A stretch of DNA of 64,000 nucleotides from PALSA-894 sp049698215. GTDB lineage: Bacteria; Pseudomonadota; Alphaproteobacteria; Rhizobiales; Xanthobacteraceae. Shown in pieces: positions 8,580 through 17,100 of this stretch (positions are counted from its first letter, which is position 1; each line of letters begins with the position of its first letter). A model generated the notes under the pieces. That model ran no database searches, was not told the DNA's origin, and worked only from the letters and a program-made list of their open reading frames with translations. The position numbers and the translations under genes are program-made. Location of the stretch: assembly GCA_049698215.1 (NCBI GenBank), contig JBAVXH010000428.1:1-64000 (forward strand), read 5' to 3'.

Positions 8580-10378
8580 AATCCTGCGAGAACCAATCCA
8601 CCGACCGAAAGTTGCACCAACAATTGGCCGAAGGGATCGCTCGGCCAGAATTGCGTGAGCACCACCGGCAGGCGGAGGCCGTTGGTGAAAAGAAGAGCGC
8701 CAGCCAGAGCCACACCCGCGATCACCATCGCTGCGGTGAGCCGGTTGATGCTGCGGCGCAGCCGATGAACTTCCTCCGGGTGCACGGCCGGAGCCACGAC
8801 CGCGGTGACACGCTCATTCTTTCCCGCCACCAGTTGGAGGATCCAGATCATGCCACTCGGAATGCGCCCCGCGGCGACATCCTGCGCGGAGGTGCGGATC
8901 ATCGTGGTGAATTTTTCCAGGATTTCCTTTTGCAATAGCTGCTGGGCGAACGGGGCTGTTTCCGCCCACGGGTCGAAGTCCGTATCCAAACGCGCAGTCA
9001 AACCGGACAGCATACCCATGGCCCGCATCATGAAGAGCATCTCGGTTTGAAATTGAAACGGGGCAAGGCGCATCAAATCTTGATACTTATCGAAGAACGC
9101 ACGCGCCGCCGGGTTGGTGAGATCGCTCGAGCGCACCTGGCCAAGGAACGATCCCCAGAACAGGTCGAGTTGCTCGCGGATCATCTCCTCAATCCGCACC
9201 AGATCGGCGCCTGGCTGGAGGACACCCACAAGGCTGTACGATTCGAGAATCCGGCGCGGGTCTCGAGTCCCGAGGCCGATGACAAGTTCCCGTAGCGCGC
9301 TATGGAAACGCGGTGGCATCTCGACCACCATTCCGAAATCGATGAAATAGATAGCGAAGGGCGTCGAGAGCCTCTGGGGCGCCGCATGGTCGAGGCGAGA
9401 TGCGCTCGGGTATTCGCTTTCCATCAGGGGAAGCGGACGAACGAAGATATTACCCGGATGGGGATCGGCGTGGATGCGATAGGTAACGAAGAATTGCCGG
9501 AGATAGATATTGTAAACCGTGCGGGCGACGGCCTTCGGATCGATTCCGGCCTGTTCAAGGCCCACGACGTCATCGATACGAATGTACGACACATCCTCCA
9601 TGGTGAGCGTGCCGGACGAGCTCTCGCGGCGATGGATGCGCGGCACCCTGAAGGCCGGATCGCCGGCGAAATCCACAGCGAAGCGTTCGATATTCAGGGC
9701 TTCGAGCCGCAGATCGAGCTCGCGCACGGTCACCTGCTCGAACTCGTTCACCAGCGCATTGACATCGACGCTGCGCGTCAAGGGCCTCACGCGCTTGAGC
9801 ACTGACGCAAGCTTCCACAGCAGGACGAAGTCGGACGCAATGATTTCACGAATGTGCGGACGAAGAACCTTCACGACGACAGGTTCGCCGGAAAGATCGT
9901 ACGCTTTGTGAACCTGGGCAAGCGACGCCGAGCCGATCGGGTACTCCGAGAAGGAGGAAAACAAGTCGCTAATGGCGCATCTGAACTCGGCTTCGATCAG
10001 CGCAATGATCCGCTGCACCGGCTCGGGCGGCACGTGATCCCGCAGCGACTCCAATTCCTGGGTGATTTCGAGCGGCAGCACGTCGACCCGGGTGCTGAGA
10101 AACTGCCCGAGCTTGATCCAGAGGCCCTGCCACCCCAGCGCGAGCTTCTTGTATTCCCTGGCATTGCGTTGCCAGCGCGGCACCCATGGGGTGCGGAACA
10201 CGCGCAACCACGTGTATTTGAGGAAAACGTCCCACCACAGGAAATGCGCGACCATCCTGGTGAAAAAGGCAACGATGCGCCGCCGCCGCCTGCGCAGTGC
10301 GAGAGCGCTGGGGCCGGTCAGCACAGTGCGGTCGCCCTCATCGGGCGGCACGCTCGTGACTATGACCCTCTCGCGCAT
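8564..10378 (-). CDS. UbiB/ABC1 (AarF) family atypical kinase, first tandem copy
   Basis: 604 aa, ATG at 10378 with GGGAG upstream. Motifs in order are LWIKLGQFLSTRVDVLP (KxGQ), EPVVVKVLRPHI (ATP Lys), YRIHADPHPGNIFV (catalytic loop) and YFIDFGMVVEMP (intact DFG). The C-terminus has two hydrophobic helices (around residues 535-560 and 580-600), as in membrane-anchored UbiB proteins. With its DFG intact this copy looks like the catalytically standard one, while the downstream copy carries DWA. The two share motif order but differ strongly in sequence, so they are not a recent duplication. Family role: ATP-dependent handling of coenzyme Q or other lipids; the substrate here is unknown. Confidence 0.88.
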   Translation of the reverse strand: MRERVIVTSVPPDEGDRTVLTGPSALALRRRRRRIVAFFTRMVAHFLWWDVFLKYTWLRVFRTPWVPRWQRNAREYKKLALGWQGLWIKLGQFLSTRVDVLPLEITQELESLRDHVPPEPVQRIIALIEAEFRCAISDLFSSFSEYPIGSASLAQVHKAYDLSGEPVVVKVLRPHIREIIASDFVLLWKLASVLKRVRPLTRSVDVNALVNEFEQVTVRELDLRLEALNIERFAVDFAGDPAFRVPRIHRRESSSGTLTMEDVSYIRIDDVVGLEQAGIDPKAVARTVYNIYLRQFFVTYRIHADPHPGNIFVRPLPLMESEYPSASRLDHAAPQRLSTPFAIYFIDFGMVVEMPPRFHSALRELVIGLGTRDPRRILESYSLVGVLQPGADLVRIEEMIREQLDLFWGSFLGQVRSSDLTNPAARAFFDKYQDLMRLAPFQFQTEMLFMMRAMGMLSGLTARLDTDFDPWAETAPFAQQLLQKEILEKFTTMIRTSAQDVAAGRIPSGMIWILQLVAGKNERVTAVVAPAVHPEEVHRLRRSINRLTAAMVIAGVALAGALLFTNGLRLPVVLTQFWPSDPFGQLLVQLSVGGLVLAGLWRLS

Positions 10379-10399
10379 GGAACTCCCAATCGTCCGCTG

Positions 10400-11719
10400 T
10401 CAGTGGCCGGCTCGCGTTGTCCCTTTCAGCATCCGCGTCCGCAGCACCCCGGACAGGAATTGTTCAAAGGCTAAACAGGAATCCTGCTGTGCAGTTCGCC
10501 GCGCGATCTTCTGAGCCGCGACGCGATATTTGTCTTCGCTGAGGAGCCGCAGCGCCAACCGCCGCAGCGAATCGTCCGTGACCTCCGACTCGCGCATGAG
10601 CTCGCAGGCTCCCGCCTGCTCCACAGCCATGCTGTACAGCATCTGATCCAGATTCGAGATGAGCCCGAGGTAAGGGACGCCTGCGGATACGGCTTGCTGG
10701 CCCGACATCGCGCCTCCGTTGCAGATGACGAATCTGGAACGCCGGGCCGCTTCCATCCCGGGAATGAATTCAGCGAGGAAGACATTGCTCGGCAGTTGCG
10801 AGGGATTGATCCGGGCTGCGGTCGCCGCAATCACCGTCACCGGCAGCTCGCCCAAAACGCGGAACACCGTTTGCAGGAGCGCGGGTTCGCCGGTGCTGCC
10901 CAGCGAGACGTACACGATCGGCTTGTGGGCGGGCAGGCGATCCCACCACGCAGGCGGCGGCACTTGGGCAGACCAGAGTAACGGGCCGATGAAGGCGTGT
11001 TCGGGCGGCAAAGGCTCGTGCAGCCGGTATAGCCCCGAATCGTTGGGATAAACCGCATAATCGCCGCAGGTGAAATAGGCCCGGATATCCGGTGCGATTT
11101 CCGGCAGCCCGTGTTTCCGCAGCACGCTGTTTATCGGTTCGACTTGGATCGCGAAGGCAATCGGAAGGACGACCGGCCGGACTATATGAAAGATGAAGTC
11201 CGACAAGGGGGTGCCTATCAGGCGCGAGATCGGGGAATCGGCCAGTTCGAACTTTGTGTCGACACACGGGCTCCAATGGGCATCGACGATCGACACGAAA
11301 GGAACGCCCGTCAGCCGACTGCTGACGATCAATGAGAACCGCGAATCGCCGACAACGATGTCGGGCTTGAACTCGCGAATAGTCTCGAGGTCGATCTGCA
11401 CATACTTTTCCAGGATCTCGCGTGGAAAGAGCGGCTCGTTGTTATGTATACGCCGGAGAAAGGTCGAACTCGGCTCCGACTTGATATCGATGCGCGGGAC
11501 GTTCTCGTCCGGCTGAAGCAGATGATTGTAGCGCGGATCGCGTGCAAAGCAGACGCTGTAGCCACGGCTGGCGAGATAGGAAGCGAGCATGGCCGGTCGC
11601 GCCACGTGCGAGAGGGCCGCGGTTTCGCCGATGAACAAAACGCGCGGTTTTGCGGAATCGACCGGGCTCCGGCCCGGCCTGGCCGGCGCCCATTGCTGCG
11701 CGTGGTGATACTCGCTCAT
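10400..11719 (-). CDS. UGT/MGT-like glycosyltransferase (GT1-type)
   Basis: 439 aa, ATG at 11719 overlapping the stop of the patatin gene (ATGA). The N-lobe starts PRVLFIGETAALSHVARP, the usual first strand of GT1 enzymes. The C-lobe has IVYVSLGSTGE and VICNGGAMSGQQAVSAGVPY ending in NLDQ, corresponding to the HGG…G.P…DQ donor-binding block of macrolide- and plant-type UGTs. The block's His is replaced by Asn (CNGG). The family transfers a sugar from UDP- or TDP-sugars to small molecules; here the natural acceptor is the cluster product or a lipid. No sugar-nucleotide synthesis genes lie in the window, so the donor probably comes from primary metabolism. Confidence 0.82.
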   Translation of the reverse strand: MSEYHHAQQWAPARPGRSPVDSAKPRVLFIGETAALSHVARPAMLASYLASRGYSVCFARDPRYNHLLQPDENVPRIDIKSEPSSTFLRRIHNNEPLFPREILEKYVQIDLETIREFKPDIVVGDSRFSLIVSSRLTGVPFVSIVDAHWSPCVDTKFELADSPISRLIGTPLSDFIFHIVRPVVLPIAFAIQVEPINSVLRKHGLPEIAPDIRAYFTCGDYAVYPNDSGLYRLHEPLPPEHAFIGPLLWSAQVPPPAWWDRLPAHKPIVYVSLGSTGEPALLQTVFRVLGELPVTVIAATAARINPSQLPSNVFLAEFIPGMEAARRSRFVICNGGAMSGQQAVSAGVPYLGLISNLDQMLYSMAVEQAGACELMRESEVTDDSLRRLALRLLSEDKYRVAAQKIARRTAQQDSCLAFEQFLSGVLRTRMLKGTTRAGH

Positions 11720-12966
11720 CAGGTCCCGCGCAGTTGAGCGCCGCGGCGCGCTTGCATTTGCAGCGGATCGACGGTTGCCGGCGCCGATATTGCGTCTGCC
11801 GCGGTCGCGCCCGGCCAGAACCAGCCGCTGTCGGCCAGCCACTTGGCACTCCTTTGAACTGCCTCGTGCGTGCGCGGATCGTCCGGGACGAGAAAGTCCT
11901 TGATCGGAACGTTGAGGCGGTTGAAATTCTCTCGCAGCAGAACGCGGCATTGGAAGGCCGCCGACTCGTTGCCGCCCTGCAGAAATGCATCCACAAGGAC
12001 CAGCGGATTTGAAAGATCAAATAGCCACTTTTGATAACCCCAGGCGGCGGATCCATTTTCGAATTCAGGATCGAGATATTGCGCCGTTCCCACCAGATTC
12101 CGGCCCGTGCCGACCGACAGCACCAGAATCTCGTCCAACACACTCCCGGGCGCAATGGCGCCCCCTCTCATATGGATGATCGTGCCGACAATGGCCGCCA
12201 GAGTGATCATTGACGGGTTGTTCGCGACGAGGCCCCCATCGACGAAGCCGGATACGCCGGGCGTGCCATAAAAGGACTGGTAAATAGGCAGCTCCAGCGG
12301 CGCAGCGCTGGTGCGCATCGCCACATCCACAACGCTCTCATCCAGGTCGGGATTGGAAGCCGGACTTATGCCTCCGTGCGGCAAGCTCACCGTGTACGGC
12401 AAATTCGTATAGAGCTTGGGCGCCCAGCTGCGCAGGTCGCTGGATTGACTCGCGACCTGCTTATCCAACTGGAAGGTGACGACCACGACCGGGTACCGCG
12501 TCAGGTCTCCCAGCCGCATGTCACCAAAGCGCTGAAGCAGCAATGTTTTCATGGCGTCATTGAGGAACAGGGAACGAACCCCGAGTGCCGCCATGGACAG
12601 GCCGGCGGCAATCCTGATCACGGTACCGAGGTCTGCCGAATTCCCTGTGTGCGCCGGCATTTGCGCCAGCGCCTCAGACGCGGCAGCCTGGCTTTGCTGT
12701 AACGAACGTTGCGCCTCCGCGGAGCTCAGTCCTTCGAGGATCGAGGCGTTGACCTGGCTCCAAAAGGCCTTGATCTCTCCCAACGCAACCGTTGGATCGC
12801 CCGATGCAGCAAGATACAGGGCGTTAATGCCTCCCGCCGAGGTGCCGGCAAAAACATTGGCCTTATCAAGAAAGTGCTTGTGTGCAACATTTTCCAGTTG
12901 GATCAGCAACTCTGCGGTATTCAGGCCGTTGCCGCCATCCATCGAAAGGATTCGATATTTGCCCAT
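11719..12966 (-). CDS. Patatin-like phospholipase/acyl hydrolase
   Basis: 415 aa. The N-terminus, YRILSMDGGNGLNTAELL, supplies the Gly-rich oxyanion loop. VFAGTSAGGINALYLA carries the nucleophile (GTSAG, Ser43) and GFVDGGLVANNPSM the catalytic Asp in the DGG motif, so the Ser-Asp dyad of patatins is complete. No signal peptide is seen, so it is probably cytoplasmic or membrane-peripheral. It overlaps the glycosyltransferase gene by ATGA and follows the NRPS by 18 bp. In natural-product clusters such enzymes may trim acyl chains or act on lipids; the substrate is not evident here. Confidence 0.87.
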   Translation of the reverse strand: MGKYRILSMDGGNGLNTAELLIQLENVAHKHFLDKANVFAGTSAGGINALYLAASGDPTVALGEIKAFWSQVNASILEGLSSAEAQRSLQQSQAAASEALAQMPAHTGNSADLGTVIRIAAGLSMAALGVRSLFLNDAMKTLLLQRFGDMRLGDLTRYPVVVVTFQLDKQVASQSSDLRSWAPKLYTNLPYTVSLPHGGISPASNPDLDESVVDVAMRTSAAPLELPIYQSFYGTPGVSGFVDGGLVANNPSMITLAAIVGTIIHMRGGAIAPGSVLDEILVLSVGTGRNLVGTAQYLDPEFENGSAAWGYQKWLFDLSNPLVLVDAFLQGGNESAAFQCRVLLRENFNRLNVPIKDFLVPDDPRTHEAVQRSAKWLADSGWFWPGATAADAISAPATVDPLQMQARRGAQLRGT

Positions 12967-12984
12967 GACGCTGTCTCTTCCTCT

Positions 12985-15900
12985 CTAGTCGACGACCACG
13001 AGTTTAAGCTTTGGCTCGAGCGTCGATTCAAACATTGGCGCGAATTGCGTCGCCTGCTGTGGATCCAAAATCAAAGTCATGTGCGTGCCAGGCGCGTCCC
13101 GCATGTCCACCCGAGCGCACCACTTCGCCATGCTGTTCAGCAAGGCGTCTTCCGATACGTCCGCCGGCGGCTGGGTTCGAAACAGCGTCACCGCGCCATC
13201 GAAGTACCTCGGCTGATAACTGCGCAGGCCTCTGACGTTGGCGAGAAAGACCCGCAGGGAGCGGCCGGCGCCCGCGACAAGTTCACCCAGGAACTGAGCG
13301 GACGCACGCCAGCCGCGCTGCCGCACATTGAGGAGCGAGGGTGGCAGCGCAATGCCAAGGAAGTTGGCCAGTTGCCGCACGGTTGCGTAGTTCAACGGCA
13401 TGCGTTCGCTGAACGGATAGGTGACGGCCCACCAAAGCCCACGAAGCAGCGAAATATTGCCCGGCAGCTTCCCATTTTCGGGCAGGGCACCATCGACCAA
13501 GCCAAGATAAGCGACTTGCTTGCCCGCCTCGCGCAGCTGGCATGCGATCTCGAACGCCAAAGGGGCTCCGAGCGACCAGCCCGCAATATGATAAGGCCCG
13601 GAAGATTGAACGGCGTAGATCGCCGTGAGATAGGCGCGCGCCTGGTCTGGAATCGAGGCGGCGACCTTGCCGCCCGAGAAACCGGGCGACAACAGCCCAT
13701 AGACGGCGCGGTCTCCTTCGAAGGCGGACGCCCAAACCGCGTAGCACGCCGGACTGCCGCTCGCCGGAGGCGCGAGGAACAAGGGGGGCTGCATACCGCG
13801 ACCGGATCTGAGCGGCACGATCTCATCGGGCAGCTTTTCTGTCCGCTGCTGCGCATCGTCCAGAAAGCTGGCCAGGGCCTCGATTGTGGGCCGCGCCACC
13901 ATGCGCGAGAGCGGGAGGTCGATATCGAAGAGTTCGCGAACACGGAGCGCGAGTCGCGTCGCTGATAGCGAGTCGCCGCCGATTTGAAAGAAATCGTCCT
14001 GCACACCGACAGCAGAAAGGCGCAGGATTTGCTGCCAGAGCTCCACCAAGCGGCTTTCGGTGACGGTGCGCGGCTTGCAAAAAGCAGCGCGAGAGCCGCC
14101 TGCCCCTGCATCCTCCGCCAATCGCTTCCAATCGGTCTTGCCGCTCGTCGTTCTCGGCAGCTGCCCAATCGTGGCAAATGAAGACGGCAGCATGTAGCTG
14201 GGTAGCTTGGCGGCGAGGTAAGTGCGCAACGCTTCGGGCTTCGGTGCGGCACCGCCGGCAGGCACCAGGTAGGCTGCAAGACTGACCCGGCCGTCCGGGC
14301 TTTCCCTCGGCACAACCGCGGCCTCCCGGATGTCCGGAAGTTCGAGCAAGGTGCGCTCGATTTCGCTGAGCTCCACGCGGCAACCGTGAACCTGAACTTG
14401 CCGATCGGCGCGGCCCAGGAATTCGATCTCGCCGTCTCGACGGATCCGGCAGAGATCGCCGGTCCGATAGACGCGCCGGCCATCCGGCAGAGTCGCAAAA
14501 CCTCCCGCAGCCGATTCCGCGGAGCCCCAATAGCCGAGGCCAACAGCGCGCCCGCCGACAATCAACTCGCCCCAAACGCCCGGCGGGACCGGTTGCAGAT
14601 TTCGGTCGACGATCCGCAGCCAGACATTGTCGATGGGCCGGCCGATCGAGGGCGCGCCACCTTGCGCCGCCGACTCTACGAGACCGGACGTCGTGACGAC
14701 GGTGGCCTCTGTGGGACCGTAATTGTTGACCAGGCGAAATGCGAGATCGCGCTTTGGATGCTTGCGGAGGCGATCGCCCCCGGTCAGAAGCCACCGCAGC
14801 TTAGTGCTCGCAGGCCAATCCAGCTCGATCAATTCCTCGGCCAGCAGTGTGGGAGCGAAGCTGATGGTGATATCGCGCTGCACGAGCCAGTCACGCGTGC
14901 GCGCGGCGTCGGCGATCAGTCCGCGTGGCGGAAAGTGGATGCTCGCCCCCGCTGAGATATTGGCCCAGATCTCCCAGACCGAGGCATCAAAAGACACGGA
15001 GGCCATCTGCGAGGCGCGATCGTTCGGAGAAACGCCAAACGCACGCTGATGCCAGACGGCAAGATTGGCCAGGTTGGATCGAGAAAGAGCAACGCCTTTC
15101 GGCTGCCCCGTCGAGCCCGAGGTATAAATAACGTACGCAGGATCATCGGGCTCCGTCGTACTCGGAGCCGAAAGTGAATCGGCCTTCGGCGCTTCATTCA
15201 GCACCTGCGAGAGCCTGATCGTCTCCCCGCTAGCTTGAATATCATTGACCTGATCGTCGCCGACGATCGTCAAAGCCGCTCGGCTGTCGCGAATCAGAAA
15301 GGCAACACGGTCTGCCGGCCAGGTTGGATCGATGGGCACAAATGCGGCGCCCGCCTTCATGATTCCAAACTGCGCCGCCACCAGCGCCGGTCCCGGCGGC
15401 ATGAACAGCGCGACCGTCTGGCGCCGCCCGACATTCCGGCGGCTGAGAAAATTCGCTACCTGCGTTGCAAGCGCACTCAATTCACCGAACGTGAATTGGG
15501 TTACACCATCGCTGAGCGCGAGAGCTTGCGGCGCCTCTTGCGCGAATCTCTCCGTTGCCACGCAGGCGCTAACCGACTGCCGGTCCGAAGTATCGAGCCC
15601 GCTCGCCTCCACGAGTGCCAGCTCATCGTCGCCGAGCATCGGCAACAGCGTGATCGGCGAGTCCGGCGCCGCCGCGACGGATCGCATCAGCGTATTGAAG
15701 TGGCGAGCGATCTGTTGGGCGGTGGCGGCCTCGTATTTTTCCGCGTCGTAGTCGAGGATCCCTTTGATCTCGTCGCCTGAATCTTCCATCGCAAGGACAA
15801 GGTCGAACTTGGCCATGCCATTGGTGACTTCGGCGCCGCGCACCGTGAAGCCGGGCGTCTCGACAAAGAGGTCGACCTTCTTCTGAAAATCGAACAGGAC

Positions 15901-17100
15901 GCGCGCCAGCGATCGTGCGCCATCTCCCTTGAGCCCGAGAGATTGCACCACACGCTGAAACGGCACTTCCTGGTTCGCCTGAGCCCCCATGGCGACATCG
16001 CGAACGCGCGCCAGGACCGTGCGGAACGTCGGATCGCCGGAAAGATCGGTGCGCAGAATGATCGTATTGATGAAGACGCCAACGATGCCGTTGAGACTGC
16101 TCTGGGTGCGGTTCGTCGTCGGCAACCCCACCAGGATGTCGTCCTGGCCGGAGTAGCGCATCAGCACGATATTGAAGACCGCGAGAAGCGCCATGAAGAG
16201 TGTGGCGTTCGACTCGCGCGCGAGGCGCTTGAGCCCGTCGATCGTATCCGCCGGACAACTGAATACTTCCCGTCCACCCGCGTGTGCGCGGTCATCGGAG
16301 ATTTGGCGGTCGACAGGCAGCTGCAGCGGACCATCTATCCCTTGGAGCCGTTCCTTCCAATACTCGAGCTGCCGCTCAAGAAGCGGCGCTGCGTCGGTGA
16401 AGTGTGTCTGCTCCCACAGCGCAAAATCAGCGTACTGGGCATCGACCGCACCAAGCTTGGGCTCGCGGCCTTCGAGAAGCGCCGCATAAGCTCCAAACAA
16501 CTCCCTGAAGAAAATTCCGCCGGACCACCCATCGAAAATGATGTGGTGCATCGTGAAGAGCAGGCGGTATTGATCTTCGTCGAGCCTCCAGAGTGCAGCG
16601 CGGAAAAGCGGACCTTTGTCCAACTGGAACGGCTCGCGGACCAGGACTTGCGCCTCGGCCTGATATTTCGCCACGCGCCGGCCCGCTGCCAGATCGCGCA
16701 GATCGCGTATGTCGAGTCGCGGTAGCGAACATGCGGCGACGCGCTGAAGCAAGCGGCCCTCTGCTGAGTGGAATGTGGTCGAGAAAATCTCGTGCCGCGC
16801 CATCACCAAATCAAAACTTTGCGCCAAGATCTCCGCGCGAACGCGGCCTTCCAGCTTCAGCGCGAACGTTTCGTTATAGAGCGGCTGATCGGGGCTCCAT
16901 TGATGATTGAACCACATCCGCTCCTGTGCAGCGGAAAGCGGAAACTCCCGGCGATTGTCGCGCGAGTGTGACGGGATCTTGTCGTTGGGAGAAATGGCGT
17001 CTGGCGATGCGTCCTGCAGCAGCCGGCGCGTCAGCAGCGCACGCTGCTGCGGTGAGAGCGCCGCAAGGCGCTTGGAGAGTGTGGCTGCTTCAGCCGGCAT
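12985..17100 (-). CDS. Nonribosomal peptide synthetase, one module C-A-T-TE, predicted Leu-type
   Basis: 1371 aa. Residues 8-31 form a Leu/Arg-rich helix-like leader (LSKRLAALSPQQRALLTRRL) also seen on the two adjacent oxidoreductases. Condensation domain ~50-480 with HHIIFDG (185-191). Adenylation domain ~510-1000 with YTSGSTG (659-665), NNYGPTE and YRTGDL. Thiolation domain ~1015-1085 with GGDSL (Ser1044). Thioesterase ~1105-1371 with GWSLG (Ser1176) and a nearby Asp1203. By-eye alignment to PheA gives specificity residues D705, A706, W709, F748, L772, G774, N793, V801, V802 and K988 (DAWFLGNVVK), a published leucine code. It overlaps the upstream gene by 11 bp. As the only NRPS module with TE, it is predicted to add the last building block and release the product. 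Confidence 0.95.
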   Translation of the reverse strand: MPAEAATLSKRLAALSPQQRALLTRRLLQDASPDAISPNDKIPSHSRDNRREFPLSAAQERMWFNHQWSPDQPLYNETFALKLEGRVRAEILAQSFDLVMARHEIFSTTFHSAEGRLLQRVAACSLPRLDIRDLRDLAAGRRVAKYQAEAQVLVREPFQLDKGPLFRAALWRLDEDQYRLLFTMHHIIFDGWSGGIFFRELFGAYAALLEGREPKLGAVDAQYADFALWEQTHFTDAAPLLERQLEYWKERLQGIDGPLQLPVDRQISDDRAHAGGREVFSCPADTIDGLKRLARESNATLFMALLAVFNIVLMRYSGQDDILVGLPTTNRTQSSLNGIVGVFINTIILRTDLSGDPTFRTVLARVRDVAMGAQANQEVPFQRVVQSLGLKGDGARSLARVLFDFQKKVDLFVETPGFTVRGAEVTNGMAKFDLVLAMEDSGDEIKGILDYDAEKYEAATAQQIARHFNTLMRSVAAAPDSPITLLPMLGDDELALVEASGLDTSDRQSVSACVATERFAQEAPQALALSDGVTQFTFGELSALATQVANFLSRRNVGRRQTVALFMPPGPALVAAQFGIMKAGAAFVPIDPTWPADRVAFLIRDSRAALTIVGDDQVNDIQASGETIRLSQVLNEAPKADSLSAPSTTEPDDPAYVIYTSGSTGQPKGVALSRSNLANLAVWHQRAFGVSPNDRASQMASVSFDASVWEIWANISAGASIHFPPRGLIADAARTRDWLVQRDITISFAPTLLAEELIELDWPASTKLRWLLTGGDRLRKHPKRDLAFRLVNNYGPTEATVVTTSGLVESAAQGGAPSIGRPIDNVWLRIVDRNLQPVPPGVWGELIVGGRAVGLGYWGSAESAAGGFATLPDGRRVYRTGDLCRIRRDGEIEFLGRADRQVQVHGCRVELSEIERTLLELPDIREAAVVPRESPDGRVSLAAYLVPAGGAAPKPEALRTYLAAKLPSYMLPSSFATIGQLPRTTSGKTDWKRLAEDAGAGGSRAAFCKPRTVTESRLVELWQQILRLSAVGVQDDFFQIGGDSLSATRLALRVRELFDIDLPLSRMVARPTIEALASFLDDAQQRTEKLPDEIVPLRSGRGMQPPLFLAPPASGSPACYAVWASAFEGDRAVYGLLSPGFSGGKVAASIPDQARAYLTAIYAVQSSGPYHIAGWSLGAPLAFEIACQLREAGKQVAYLGLVDGALPENGKLPGNISLLRGLWWAVTYPFSERMPLNYATVRQLANFLGIALPPSLLNVRQRGWRASAQFLGELVAGAGRSLRVFLANVRGLRSYQPRYFDGAVTLFRTQPPADVSEDALLNSMAKWCARVDMRDAPGTHMTLILDPQQATQFAPMFESTLEPKLKLVVVD

